Of a stretch of DNA of 64,000 nucleotides, positions 50,301 through 62,745 are shown piece after piece. Position numbers and translations under genes: made by a program. The notes beneath the pieces are model-generated. The model saw only the letters and a program-made list of their open reading frames with translations. It was not told where the DNA came from and did no database searches. Every line of letters starts with the position of its first letter. Positions within the stretch are counted from its first letter, which is position 1. The DNA comes from Stromatinia cepivora (lineage: Eukaryota; Ascomycota; Leotiomycetes; Helotiales; Sclerotiniaceae): the NCBI GenBank assembly GCA_014898415.1, contig RCTD01000004.1, forward strand, positions 2,417,001-2,481,000. The letters are read 5' to 3'.

Positions 50301-52792
50301 TACAAAATCCATATGGGGGGTTTTGGGGGCCTGGGGATTTCGATGCTCATGTTTCTCTGTAAGAGTTATATCAAAAAATATGGGATGTTTGTTATGTTAT
50401 GAGATCATGCGGCTCTGTTAATGCTGCATTGCCAAATGACCCTGCTGTCACTTATCTTCCGGGGATTATGAGCTGGAATCTGGACCTCGCATTCCTTGGG
50501 CGGTAACAAGCGGGATTGGTTGTTGCTAGTAAAATTCTAAACATTATTGTTATCAAATTTACTAGTATCATTATTCCGTCTCTTCAATGTCATCATCCTC
50601 AAACTTTGGCCACTTGAATAGAAGTGAAATTTTGGATCTTTTCATTACCTCGTTGATATATTTAAAAAATCATGTAAATTGAGATCTGAGGATATACTAC
50701 TCCATTTTTTCACACCGGGATAAAGTTGTTCTACCACTGTTTCATGTTGATATTTACAACATCCAAAAGAATATCGTCTTAAATAGAACCTGTTGTCCAC
50801 ACGAATTTCATCGCAGTGTGAGACTTATGGAAGGAGCGTATCGCTTGTAATTGGAGGGTGTGTAAATTATCTATTTATTCATTTAAAGGTTTTACACTGA
50901 GAGATGTGGGTTGGAGCAATATGGATAATCTGGACTAAAACCGCCAGTTTTTGCTTGAGGATCTTACTCCTTCCTAGCGTGTATATATAATTATCTTATC
51001 TGAAAGTTCGCCGTATCAGAATAACTCGCGAGCAACAAAATAAGATCCTATGGGCAAACAATACACTTGTAGATCCATGTCAAGTTTCTTTTCGGACGCA
51101 TCTCAAATTTTGATCCTAGAACTTTGCGCAGTCAAAGTCCAAGTACATATTCTATCCCATCATCTATATCCATCATATCTCTCTAGTGCTGTCCCTTATT
51201 TGTCACTCAGCCATTGTCATTTCTCAGCTTCTCATCATGCCCTTAACAAAAAATATACCGTAAATGTGAATTTATTCTACAGATCAGAAATCTCCGGAAA
51301 CATTCCTTCCACTGAAATATGAGGAATAGGCTAGAGTAAAGGCATCATCTCTTTATCTTCTGATGTTTTGAGTAAGTCTGGAGCTAGCAGAAGTGATCAG
51401 TACACAGCTTTATATCTGCACTCTTGCTCTAAAAAAGTACCAAAGAAACTGAAGCTAAAATGCATAACAAACTGTATTACTGTGTACATCCATATGGGGT
51501 TGCGAAGATATAAGTGTCGAGTAAACGAGTCTACTTTTTGTAAAAGTTTTAGATGTATAAGTGTAATTATGATGTTAGAATTTCCTATATAGATAAAGGT
51601 TTCAAAAGTATTGGAATAAATATTTTAGAAAGCTGAAACATTCCAAGATAAACAGGATTCATGCTCCTCAAAACTATCGGTTTGAGTCCTCCATAATCAC
51701 TTTATGTACGAAGGAGCAATCACCATCATTCATTCCTTTACATCGTCGATAATGCTGTGCGAGTTGCATATGCACGGCCATAACTTTTCAACTCTCATTA
51801 TTGCATCCGGCATAGAGAAGAGCAGCACTAGGTATGGCAACCACCAGCATTGAAAAGTATCCTCAATCTTGTTTGGGTTTATTTGGCAGAAGAAGATAGT
51901 ACTGCTTCTGTACCTTTTATACCTCCTCACTTAGTTTTATGCACCGTGACTCAATGCATGCAACACTCATTATTTTTCCCTTTTTTTCATCTTCTGGGGT
52001 ATAAAGTAGTGAGCTCAATACAGTTATTGCTAGTATAATAACATCTCAAGTCAAAAAATCCCGAAAGGATGGGGCTAGCCAAATATTGAAGAGAGAAGAT
52101 ATGGAGACTGTAACTATGCCCCATCGTCATATACCATTTCACACCACCCTATTTATTGTCTAAAACGCTAATCACTATCATTTCTACTCTTGATATATCA
52201 TTCTAACGTATTTCCATCTGTCTTAGAATAAAGCCCTTCTCTTACCCAGACCATTGATGAGAGTATCCGAAAATCCAAATAATTTCTTTCGATATGTGAA
52301 AATTGAAGAAATCATTGCAACACTTTTTCTGGGTCCCTGGCTCAAGAACAGCTTGGGATAAAGCAACGGGATACTTCTTATATATGCATTTCATCTAGCT
52401 GCCACACGGGAATATCGGACCCATCTATCTCCTTAATGTTGTTAACTCCCAAAAGAGATAAGTGTCGAGGGCTTGGAAATGACTCAGGATGATCCGGTCA
52501 ACTCATTTTATTCCCCATTCTTGAGTATAAATGACCATGCTTATGCGGTAGTCTAATATTAATTTGATACGTATCATACCAATAAGATATTGAAGGCTGT
52601 GTCGGAAGCAGAGTTGAATTCTTTTCAATTTCGATAACTCCCGAAGGAGAGTTATTGGAACACATTCCGCTAAAGTATGAAGCCAAAAAAAAAATAGATG
52701 ATAGATAACAAGCAGGTATGAGTGACGATGAAAACAAATCGACAACAGGCATGCAAATATCAGGCCAACTCCCCATTTCATTAACGATATAC
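44332..52792. other. 8.5-kb stretch without a recognisable gene
   Basis: No open frame here exceeds about 105 codons, and none has a domain I recognise. Candidate small frames at 46805-47092 and 48322-48633 (both minus) contain plausible splice donors, but no convincing multi-exon model emerges. Composition is ordinary AT-rich intergenic rather than the extreme AT of the RIP island. The first kilobase has G-rich and T-rich low-complexity runs (45000-45570); a C run occurs at 49420-49433. Noncoding transcripts or a decayed gene cannot be excluded. Confidence 0.55.
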
Positions 52793-53866
52793 CTAAAGCC
52801 CTTGGATGTTGTTTGTTAAAGATTCCTCCAAGCTTGTAAAACCAGGACGTCTAAAATCTCTTCTCAAAAGCTCTGCAGCCCTTTGGTTAGCGACCCTTGA
52901 TAAATCGTTGAGGTTGTCATCGTGGAAATCATCCATAATTTTGGCATCAGGTCGAATTTTGCGAAAGATCCTCAGTAAAGTGTTGTTGTTGAATGGTTCG
53001 GCAGATGCAAGTAATCTTTCGTTCTTCACGTCCTCATCAACCAATGCTGAAACATGAAGACGTCCTACATCCTGCACATCCACGAAATACTGAGGAGGCA
53101 GATTCAGCATCTCGGAATTATCCCCTTTGTAAAGATTCCGAACCCAGCCACCAGTAGATGCATCTTGTGTTGGATCCAAGATCAGGCCCATACATGTATC
53201 TGGAAGAACAGCATTGGCTACAAAGCCTGGTTTCTCTTCCTTTACAAACTTCCACACCGCTTGCTCGACTTCAGTTTTACTAGCCCCCATAACAGCCCAC
53301 GCTCTTGAGGGTTCATATGGAGGTGGAGCATGTGCTGCTTCAATAGCCTCTATGTTCCACGTATTCTCATCGACATAGAATTCCTTATTAGGCTTCGGCA
53401 TGGTTGTGGCCAAGGAAGAGGATGTGACGACAAAACGTTTTACACTCGATTCCGAGGCTGCAGACTTAAGAAGGGCGTCTACCCAGGCAAGTGCTTCTGG
53501 AATATGCTGAATTAAGACTCAAACATTAGTTATGTATTGTTAGTGGATTGAGTATAGCCTCACCTCGTTTGGATTTGGTGAAAAGGCCATACTTGATGTT
53601 GCTACATGTACGATGCCAGACACATCCTTCACAACTTCATCAAATGCCCCTTCAGCAGACATATTTGGCACAACTGCCACCTCAACTCTATTCTTCTTAT
53701 ATTGTTTCTCCCACTGGTCGATCAAGTTCTGGACTTTGGAAGTATCTCTGACAGTACCCCTTACTCGATATCCGGCTCTCAGAAGTTGGTCAGCTATATG
53801 AGATGCAATGTAGCCATTGAGACCAGTAATTAGGACTATCGATTTATCGGGAATCGCAGTAGACAT
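52793..53866 (-). CDS. Extended short-chain dehydrogenase (Gre2/aldehyde-reductase-like), atypical active site
   Basis: Exons 53866-53564 and 53506-52793 with a 57-nt intron (GTGAGG..TCAG), giving 338 aa. The frame is open to an ATG at 53923, but the one at 53866 places the Rossmann motif at the usual distance (MSTAIPDKSIVLITGLNGYI, then ASHIADQLL). Further landmarks are VHVATSS, the VVTSSS strand with the catalytic-type Ser, and AVMGASKTEVEQAVWKF. In this family the last block usually has Tyr four residues before Lys (YxxSK-like), whereas here the position is Met (ATG codon). NADP(H)-dependent reduction of aldehydes or ketones would be the family role. Without the Tyr, activity is doubtful. 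The rest of the gene is intact, so it is not obviously decaying. Confidence 0.85.
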
Positions 53867-55296
53867 GTTGGGGAAGGGAATTGTGCTAATGTTGATATCG
53901 TGGGAAGCTCGAATGGGCTCCAAGTATGTTTCTTAGACGGTGATTGTCAAAGTGTAAACGTGAATGATGCCAAACCTGCAATCTGGATGCCCTAAGGGAG
54001 CTAGAAATACTTCCCCTATATACTTTTCATGGTTTTTCGTAAAAATGAAGATCATAATGATCTTATTGGAAGGATAAATGAGTCCAAAATGATCTTCATA
54101 TTCTTCAACTAATAATCTTCAAAATTAATATATTTATGAAGATCATTATGCTTAGTTTTAAATTAAAATCATTAGTTTTAAACTAAAATCATTAGCTTTA
54201 AACTAAAATCATTAGTTTTAAATTAAAATCTATATATATTTGAAAATGAATATATTCTTTATAAATATGATTTTCGTGGAATAATGGTAACGTGAATGAT
54301 TTAAAAAAAATTCAAAAAATAAGTAAGGTTAATAATAAATGAATGATTAATCATCGATTATATAAGTTGTGATCGTAGTTCGAACTAGTAGTAGCTTCAC
54401 TTTTGCCGAATTCGGAATATATGATCTTCCTATATGTACTGCTCTTCAAATATTGAGAATCTGGTTTTTTGACTTTTGCCTAACAAATATATATACATGA
54501 TATTCTTCCCATATAAATTTGGGGTCCTTCCAGGAAGGATTCGGAAGCCCGCATAGGAAGTATTTTAAGGTCCCTTAGGGATGGAGAATCGATACAAAAA
54601 GTAGGCTAGAGTTCATATTAATTTGATGCAGGTGGGTTAGCAGCTATATCCTTGGTGTTATTGCCAAAGCATTGTAGTCAATGAGTGTATCCCCGCATGT
54701 GCAAAAGGATCAAAGGCATCTGACGTCTAAAGGTCGAGGAATAAGGCTTCTTGGTACTAGAAAGCACGATCTTTAACCCGCCATTCCCCATTGTCGGACT
54801 TCGCTGTTTTGATTTATTGGATGATGTCCAATTTTGGGCTTCCTTTCTTGGGGTTGTTGTTGTGAATTGGGGAAATCTGATGTGGATGCAATGTGGACGG
54901 CAGAACATTTTTCCGTTGCCTTTCCGACGCACACTGTTGAAGTTGGGCAACTTCACCTCCTTCAATCACCCGAGTGATTGTCACAGCCATCAAAAAAGAT
55001 GATCATGTTGATGATGGTCAGGTAAAATTTATTACAGAATTATACAGCAATTGTACATTCCACAATGTTACTCTTCAAATCATTCATGGTATTCACATAT
55101 GGAAGTCGCAATGGTCATTTTTGGCCCTTTGATTGAGCACTGTGAAAATGGCAGTTGCATCTTGTGGATGGCAGGAACGATATGAGTCTTTCTCATATAG
55201 TTATTGCCACCATTTTGGCTGTTACAATCTCTTCAATTTCTTCCCTCCAGAAACCACAGCTCAAACTGCAGCTCAAACCACAACTCAATCCCAGCA
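53867..55296. other. Divergent intergenic region with palindromic tandem repeat
   Basis: Holds the promoters of the dehydrogenase (-) and the cation exchanger (+). 54030-54300 is very AT-rich, with repeated GAAGATCAT(A/T)ATG motifs and the 20-bp tandem repeat listed below. Frames upstream of the exchanger (for example ATG at 55155, 76 codons) may be a leader uORF or part of an unrecognised first exon. Confidence 0.6.
54152..54230. repeat. 20-bp tandem repeat of near-palindromic units, four copies
   Basis: Units of the form AGTTTTAAACTAAAATCATT repeat four times with a few substitutions. Each contains a TTTTAAAxTAAAA partial palindrome. They lie about 290 bp upstream of the dehydrogenase start codon. 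Confidence 0.85.
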
Positions 55297-56773
55297 ATGC
55301 TATCCTCAAGCAGGAATTCCGGTGGTCTGAGACCCCCTTTGAAGCATTCTATTCAAGTCTCTTTTTCAAACTTGCCCGATGAAGCAACTCTTGCTAGGAA
55401 TAGATCTCGTCAAGACAACGGATCTCCAGACAGTACTGAGGAGGATCGACTTATTCCCGCTTTCGAGGTCAACCACCTAGGCTTCAGAGTCACAACCGGT
55501 ATTGCCCCAGAAGGTGAGAGTGGCCGAAGAGGGTTGAGTCCGATCAAGTGCATCCAAATTTGCTGGAAATCTTCCAGTGGTGCCTCACAAGCCGTCAATT
55601 TTCTCTGGCCCATCGTTCCTGTTGCCATCGTCGTTACATATGCTCGGGAAGAATGGCATACAGTCATATTCATTCTCAACTATCTATCCATGATTCCTTC
55701 TGCAAACCTTATTGGTTTCGCTGGTCAAGAACTGTCTCGCAAATTGGACAAAGTATTTGGCATTCTGCTGGAGACCACTCTTGGATCTGTCGTCGAGATT
55801 GTGATGTTCATGGTACTTCTTAGCAGACATCAATTCCAGGTCATGCAAGCCGCCATCATGGGCTCCATATTGGCCACTCAGTTGTTGTGTTTAGGAATGT
55901 GCTTCTTCGTGGGAGGATTGACACACGATGAACAAGAGTTTGATGAAGAAATCAGTGAAGTTGGAAGTGATTTACTCCTGCAGGCGTACGTGTTATCCCA
56001 TATCCCATCCAATCCATTTTCTAACCTATCAAATCAGCGGACTCGGTCTCATTGTACCTGCCGCGTTCAACATGGCCGTTAAAAGTGCCCAACCCGACTA
56101 TGATCCTGTCGTACTTGCAGATTCTGTCCTCCATATTTCACGAATGACCTCTATCCTGCTTATTATTTCGTATGCTCTATACGTGTACTTTCAAATGCGC
56201 TCCCACCAATCTATATACGACGCGATCTTTGAGGCCGATGAACGTAAACAAGAGGACTATGAAGAGGATCTTACAAAGGAAAAATTGACATTCACCGAAT
56301 GCGTGGTGGCTTTGATAGTTGCGATTAGTATGGTTACCTTCACTGCCATCAGACTTGTGGAAAGCATTGAGTTCATCGTTGATGAAGATGGCATCTCCGA
56401 TAGCTTCGTTGGTCTAATATTGGTCCCCCTTGTGGAGAAGTTTGCCGAGCATTTAACGGCCATTGATGAAGCTCACGATAATTCAATGAACCTGGCCCTC
56501 TCACATGTCTTAGGCGCCACCATTCAAACGGCTCTCTTCAACGCCCCCTTGGTTGTCATTATTGGTTGGATTGTTGACATTCCAATGGATTTAAATTTCG
56601 ACCTTTTCATTATCGTTGTTTTGATTCTGTCCATTTTGGTGGTAGGAAACTTCTTGAAAGATTGTAGGTCCAACTACTTAGAAGGCGCTCTTTGTGTACT
56701 CGTGTACATCAATGTCGCTGTGGCAGCTTTCTATTATCCAAACCCGCCAAAGGTTGCACCACCACATGTATGA
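55297..56773 (+). CDS. Divergent CAX-type cation/proton exchanger
   Basis: Exons 55297-55985 and 56038-56773 (52-nt intron, GTACGT..TCAG), 474 aa from the first in-frame ATG. The frame is open further upstream to a stop at 55198 without another ATG, so an earlier spliced exon is possible. After a 100-residue hydrophilic N-terminus come about eleven hydrophobic segments in two halves joined by an acidic loop (DEQEFDEEISE) and an EADERKQEDYEEDLTKE stretch. CAX exchangers export cytosolic Ca2+ into vacuoles in exchange for protons. Each half should carry a GNxxE-type alpha motif. Here they read LGSVVEIV and VEKFAEHLTAI, so the Asn is Ser in the first and Gly-Asn is Glu-Lys in the second. The LSHVLGATIQTALFNAPLVV block is typical. 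Ion specificity is therefore uncertain. Confidence 0.85.
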
Positions 56774-57946
56774 AGGTTTTGAAGAGGCACGGGAAGCTAT
56801 CGCGTAAGGAAGTCTTGTGTGTGAGCACTGTACTAAGTTCTGAAATCTGTCGTGCGTGCTGGGAATTTCCAGTTGGTTTTGGTGATCCAACTATTATGGC
56901 TTATATAACCTGCTGTTTTCCTCATTTTATACTTTTGTAATATTGGGGTCAAGCAGACTTCCCACGAAATTCGCAAATGAACACTTGCTAGTTTATTTTC
57001 TTAGAATAGATAGATGGTAGAATGAAAAGTACTTCCCAATAAGCCCGTGAGTGCGGTGCATAGTATCTGTCATGTCTTCGTGATGTGGCTGCCCAAAGCC
57101 GGGAATTGATTTGGTTGTGGAGTCTTAAACCTGTGAATAAAAATACCCGCTCTGGATGGTGAATTAGTCAACTGAGCTCACGGGTGAACGCAAACCTCAA
57201 ACTATCAGTCAACATTGGAGAAATACATGGTGTCATCACGGGACCCATAACTCGTATATGTAGATTTGTTTGATCTATCAAATCCTTTAGACTATTTTCC
57301 ACGCTCACTCGATGACCTTATCCGGCCTTATCCGACTCAATCGACAGTTGCTGGCCCCATCACTATGCATACGTTGAACGCTGTTGCAGACTTGTGCTTT
57401 TGATACTCACCTTCCAGACCATCTGAACCGACATAACCATTACACACCACGCCAAACAAAAAGAAAACTAAAAAGCTTAGGATGAACGCCACAGAAGGAC
57501 CGCCGCGACGGTGAAATCAAGCAGAGATTCCTGGTCTAAATGTTCTGAATAAGGCGAATGGAAATCAATTTCCATGCTCACACCTCATTCGCCGTGGAGG
57601 TTTTGTAAAGAAAGGAATTCGGACAACCACTATGAAGGAAAGCTCGTTTATTCTTGCGAGGTTCGTTTTCACGGCTGATGGATTGGTCGATGTCGCGAAG
57701 AGCATCTGGGTCGGCAGAACGCACACCAACCCAAACTTCGTTCTTCCAATTGGCATTTAGTACAGTCCGATACTTTGAACACAAGGGGTCCAGAACTTTT
57801 GGCATCATAAAAGATTCTTTCGTGGCATATGCTCTAGCCAACATGTTCTATCAGGAATGGTATAACAACCGTTCTGAACCGGTCCAAATTCACCAAGGTT
57901 ATCATGTCCTCTTTGAGTGGGTGGCTAGCAACTGATAGAAATATTC
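56774..57946. other. Convergent intergenic region
   Basis: Between the exchanger (+) and the first RRM-like gene (-). A minus-strand frame at 57578-57844 (88 codons) is not recognised and lacks good splice context. No further gene is supported. Confidence 0.6.
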
Positions 57947-59485
57947 TTAGATACCGGATAATTGGAATTTGCCTCTATGATCGGGTTTGGAGCATGGATC
58001 AAGAGCATACCAGATACGATATCCAGCATTCGGCATGTTCTGGTCGACGTAAAGGTTGAAGCTTTTCACAGCCGACTCACTTTGACTACGAATGGACGAG
58101 AATGCCAATTCGACAATCTTGCTATCATCCCACTGAAACCATTCCTTGCCTGTGATAAGATCAAATTCAAATTTACTTCGGAAGAATCCTTCGAGGGTTT
58201 TCACTGAAAAATTGTCGGCCGGACCTTTGATTCTAACAACTCTTGACATTTTCTCATATCGACCTTCCGCCGGCAATACTTTGATTCTGTTCCACATCAC
58301 CATGATTCTCTGACCGCGAATATAAAGGCCATGGCCGAACTTGGCGTCATGGAGGAAGTTTTCTGCTGCCTCTCTCGTAAGGAAGACAAGATCGGCAGCG
58401 GCGTGAGTGAAAACATTTTTGATTGGACGGATGTAGTTAAATGAGAATACCTTGCCATGGGTGATCATAGCGAAGATCTCGTAATGACTAGCTTCCGGAG
58501 GGATCTTGTGAATTCTCACGGAACAATTCTCGTGATCGAGACACAGTGCATTGCGAAGGTTGAAGTTAGTGAGCTCGCCTTTGTACTTGGGATTAAAAGC
58601 AATACCGACCTCCGCAGCTTTACGGACCATGTCAGAATTGGGAAGACGGCGACCACCTTTAAGGATTGCAGATGGCACAAACTCAGGTCCAGTGTTGTTT
58701 ACTTCTTCGTGTTCCCGGTATCCGTCTAATGCCGAACTGTCTCGTGACGCCATTGCGGGCCGTTCCTGTTCGCGAAGATTGTTTGGCATGTTTGTAGGTT
58801 GAGTGGGAGAGATAACTCCATCCCAGTTAAGGGTATCAATGTGGTTATGATCAAGCTTTGGCGTCGTAATATCCGTGGATGCAGTTGATGCAAACGAGGA
58901 GGATAGACTTAAGCTTGAAGATGTCGAAAAATTTCGGTTATGGTTTTTTGCGGATGCGGGAGGTCCATGGCAATTAGGCACCTCAGTATTGATTCCGAGG
59001 CGTCGAGCCGTATTATTCTTAGGCCCAGCATTAAGGCCATCACGAGAAGTTGCAGCAGACGCATCCCTAACATCGGCCGTTGCAGCACTGAGCATGGACG
59101 AGGGATTTGCAGCATCTTGTGCTTGGTCTACTTTTTGCATACCCTGATTTGATGCAACTCTCAAGTTATGTTCCTGACGGGTGTTTCTTTTGGTTCCAAC
59201 GACCTCAGTAACAGACTCGAGCCATGAGTTGAAGGAGGTCTCGTTGATACCTGCTCAAAGTCAGCAATGCAAGGTATCCACTTTGAAACAATACCTACAG
59301 CGGCCATGCCACTTGTAGTCAGACCCAGCTATGACCGTGACTCCAGAGCTGTTTTGCGTCGAGTTTGATAGCTTGTCGAAACCGCTGCTGTCCGTATTCT
59401 CTACGTAGGCCTGCTGTTGATGATCACGGAATTGTTGTTTTGCACGGTCAAGAGAAAGCTCCCAAGAGCTTGGTTCATGAACCAT
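57947..59485 (-). CDS. RRM-like protein, paralogue 1
   Basis: Exons 59485-59299 and 59250-57947 with a 48-nt intron (GTAGGT..GCAG), giving 496 aa. The N-terminal 220 residues are Ser/Asn/Asp-rich and look disordered. From about residue 285 the sequence FNPKYKGELTNFNLRNALCL, then ENCSVRIHKIPPEA and AADLVFLTREAAENFL, shows the beta-alpha-beta alternation of an RNA-recognition-type fold. After a GQRIMVMWNRIKV linker a second block starts SRVVRIKGPADNFSV. The same order occurs in the gene at 61421-62745. Function is unknown; RNA binding is inferred from fold-like patterns only. The genes are 1.9 kb apart, on the same strand, and each has one intron in the N-terminal part. Confidence 0.75.
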
Positions 59486-61420
59486 TTCGGACTGTGAAGA
59501 GTTATGAATCGGCGAAATGATCTAGAATAATGAAGGGAAATCGAAAATCGACGAGCGTTTATTTGATGCTATTGTCAAGAAAACTTCGCAAGGGATGATG
59601 AGTATCTGTTATTGATTCAATCTGGAAGCGTTGAAGAGGTGAAGATCTGGGGGTTTCGGGTTTGAGATTTGAATTCGAACTGGGATGTAAGCAAGCATCT
59701 AAGATCAATATGCAGGTACCCATCCGGAAGAAGAAGCAACCTAATTGGTTGGCTAGGCGGATCTCGAATCAGGCAGCAGCTGCATCAAAACAAAAGAGGA
59801 GAAACAAACGCTCTCCTCAAGAAACCATAGTCCTGCCCCACTCACCATTGTCTTGATTTGTGAGGAATCAGGAATGATCAGGCGGGATGTGCCCAGGTGG
59901 GACCCGGCACTGGTGGATAGTGGCAGAGTTATACAAAGAAAAAATTAGTTGTGGATATAGTCTTGTGATGGATTTTGTTTGTTCCGAGGCTGGATGTTGG
60001 AGAGATGGCACCTCCATGTCATTTTGCTGGACCTTTGTCTTGTGCAATAATAGACTTCACAAATGACATCTGGAATTATCTGGATGTTATCAGGGTCTGG
60101 AGGTATGTATTCAGGGCTTATGAATGAGCAGTCCTGGGGTTTAGAATCTTATTGAACGACCGTCTCGAAAGAGAACATATTCTGTTTTTCAAGGTCCAAC
60201 CGAGCTCTTTGGCAAGAAATATTTCAAGCTTCGAGCTTTATGAAGTGCATTTTTGGATACAACATGCACACAACCTTTGAGGAGTAAGCTGTAACGAAAG
60301 AGAAAGAGCGCGAGCCTATAACGGATTATGCTGGATTCAACTAGTTTCTAGGAGGAATAATTGCAAGCTTGAAGCTTCTTACTGCCAATTCCTTTGCGAA
60401 ACTACTCAAGGAACACCTCGGTCCTGTATTCCATGGTTGTATTTTATTGAAGTGTTATGAACTAAGGTACTGGCGGAATGATGTACGATTGTTCATCTAC
60501 GATGTCTTATTACTACTTGTACCAATTCGGAGAGTTATGCTGAAATTGATCTAGATCCTTGAGATATTACTTTGTTGATCCTTAATAGTTGTGAAGCCTT
60601 CGAGTACTCCCACATACTATTTAGTTCTGATCATCAATCGCTCACCCGTATCGGGTCTTATTTGGGTAGATATACGTTTTTGGGGAACAAGGAGTCTTAG
60701 TTCCTCAAGAATAAGCTTTTGGGAATCCTTGGAAGGAATTTCAATATCCCAGTAAAAGAGAATCTCCCAGGTTTTTGGCTCAGCTGTGAGTTTTTTTGTA
60801 CGAACCTTTCCTCGAAAATACATCAGCAAGGTTCAATCATCATATCACATTGGACCTGATTATGCATATGGGATTTCATTGTAGTAATAAACGATAAACT
60901 TTTGTCCTGGAAGATGCACAGGATTTTTCTTTATATGTACTGAAATCAGCGCCAGCACCAGGACCTGCATCGCATGCTTTGGCATGTTATTCCAAGCTCG
61001 CTATCAGCACCAGGAAAGTGAAAATTAAGCAAAGAGAAAATCAGAAGTACCGTCACTGCTCCCGACAAGACCTGGAGATGATATAGACTTCCACCGGAGG
61101 ATTGAGGGGAGTGGTTGCCTTTTCGTTGAGAAGGTGGTGGTGTAAGCTCACCGTTTGTGCCAGATGCTTCACCGTTGTACTTTTGTGGTATATGCTCTTT
61201 CGAAGAAACTTCACTGGTAAGAGCAAATTGGTGGAGTTTTTCCGCTGTAAACAGAGGAAGGGGGAAGACGACCCAAAAGGAGCACCATCCTCTGAAACTC
61301 CAATGCATTGCGCATTTTATTGAAAAGGAATATATGCCCACCCTAAAATCCATTTATATTTGACTTGCCCTCATACGGGCATCCTTACATAGGAGTCCAT
61401 TCTATCTTGCCCTAACCATC
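59486..61420. other. Intergenic between RRM-like paralogues
   Basis: Holds the promoter of paralogue 1 and the 3' flank of paralogue 2. A minus-strand open frame at 60946-61353 (135 codons) ends 68 bp downstream of paralogue 2. It has a hydrophobic stretch but no recognisable domain, so I do not call it. Confidence 0.55.
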
Positions 61421-62745
61421 TCACTCTGCACGTCTCCAGCTTTTCGCGTCCGGACCAGCACCTTTCTCATATTTTGGTCCAACTCGAGTAGAGTTGCTTC
61501 GACCACCATTGACAATATAGTTGGAGGTAGGCCTCTGGCCACTACGCCAATTTGAGGCTCGGATGCTCTCTAAAGTGCGTTGTGGTAGTGGTAGTGGTGT
61601 GATGGCTTGTGGAATACGAGGGGTGCGCGGCCGCGGCATGAACATATCTTTGCCTTGATCCGCATTCGGATCACATAGATCAGGCGCAAAGCGGATATCA
61701 AAATGATCCCCAAGCCCTTGTGCGGCGACCTTCTGCTTGAAGCACCGAAATGCCATTCTTGATTGGGCTTTAATACCGCAAAAAGCCAGTTCAACAACTT
61801 TTTGATTAGTCTTGTGATCCCACTCTCTTCGGGAAATGATATGAAGCTTCATGTCCTTGCCGAAGAAATTTAACAGATCTTGAGCCGAGAATCCAAAAGA
61901 TCGCGGACCACGGAGTTGTACAACCCGGGATTGGTGATCCTCATCCTCTGGAACTGGACATTTCTTGTTTCGGTTCCACTCAACGGTGATTCGTTGGCCG
62001 AGAATTCTGATCCCATCACCAGTCTCACTCTCTTCAAGATATCTTTCTGCTGCTTCGCGTACGCAAAAGCAAAGTCGTGCAGCCGCATTCGCCCAATCAG
62101 TATTTGGAGCATTCCAAGCAACAGAATATACCTTCCCATGGTGGATTGTTGGGAAGAGGTCCTTCATCTCAGCGTTGGGATGAATACAGGTTATGTGAAG
62201 TGCGCAGTTTTCATTCTCGGTTGTAAGTAAGTCGTTGAGGACTTCAGCCGTGATCTCGCCCTCGTACTTGGGATTCGGTTGCACCCCAGCGGCATTAAGC
62301 ATAGCTTGAATCTCTGGTGTAATCATGGCTCTTTCACCCTTCTTCAATCTTGCCGGTTCGAAGGGGATAAGTGGTTGCTCGCTAGGGAGTAATACTCTCT
62401 TTGGAGCATCCGTGTCTATTGGGAGAGCATCGTACTCCTCCTCAGAGGTCTCGGTATTGGAATAATAGTGAGTGTCTTCTTTAAGTGTCAGGAATTGTTC
62501 CATATATCAAAAGAGTTGAAGGACTTACCAAAAGACAACTCATCAGTAACGCTTGAGCTCTTACTCTTGTCCATTACATTTTTTGCACTTTCCATAGTAG
62601 CGTTCATGATCTCTTCAGCAAGGCCTGTGGGTAAGATTGTTAGTTTTGAGTCAATGTTTTCAGATGGACTTGTTGCCATACTATCCTTTCGTCCACCATG
62701 TTGAGAGATCTTGCCTCGACCAAAAGATGCTGGAAAATTCGACAT
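61421..62745 (-). CDS. RRM-like protein, paralogue 2
   Basis: Exons 62745-62529 and 62478-61421 with a 50-nt intron (GTAAGT..AAAG), giving 424 aa starting MSNFPASFGRGK. The core matches paralogue 1 block by block: NPKYEGEITAEVLNDLL, ENCALHI, IHHGKVYSVAWN, AAARLCFCVREAAERYL, GQRITVEWNRNKK, SRVVQLRGP and KVVELAFCGIKAQSRMAF. The identity is moderate, so duplication is not recent. The C-terminal tail is Pro/Arg/Ser-rich (PRPRTPRIPQAITPLPLP). Start, exon phase and the phase-1 intron position near the N-terminus are consistent with common origin. Role unknown. Confidence 0.78.

Noticed and set aside
57578..57844. 88-codon minus-strand frame downstream of RRM-like paralogue 1
   Set aside because: Not recognised. 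The upstream gene has its own stop at 57947 and no splice link was found.
60946..61353. 135-codon minus-strand frame
   Set aside because: Hydrophobic and Ser-rich without a domain. It probably lies in the 3' flank of paralogue 2.
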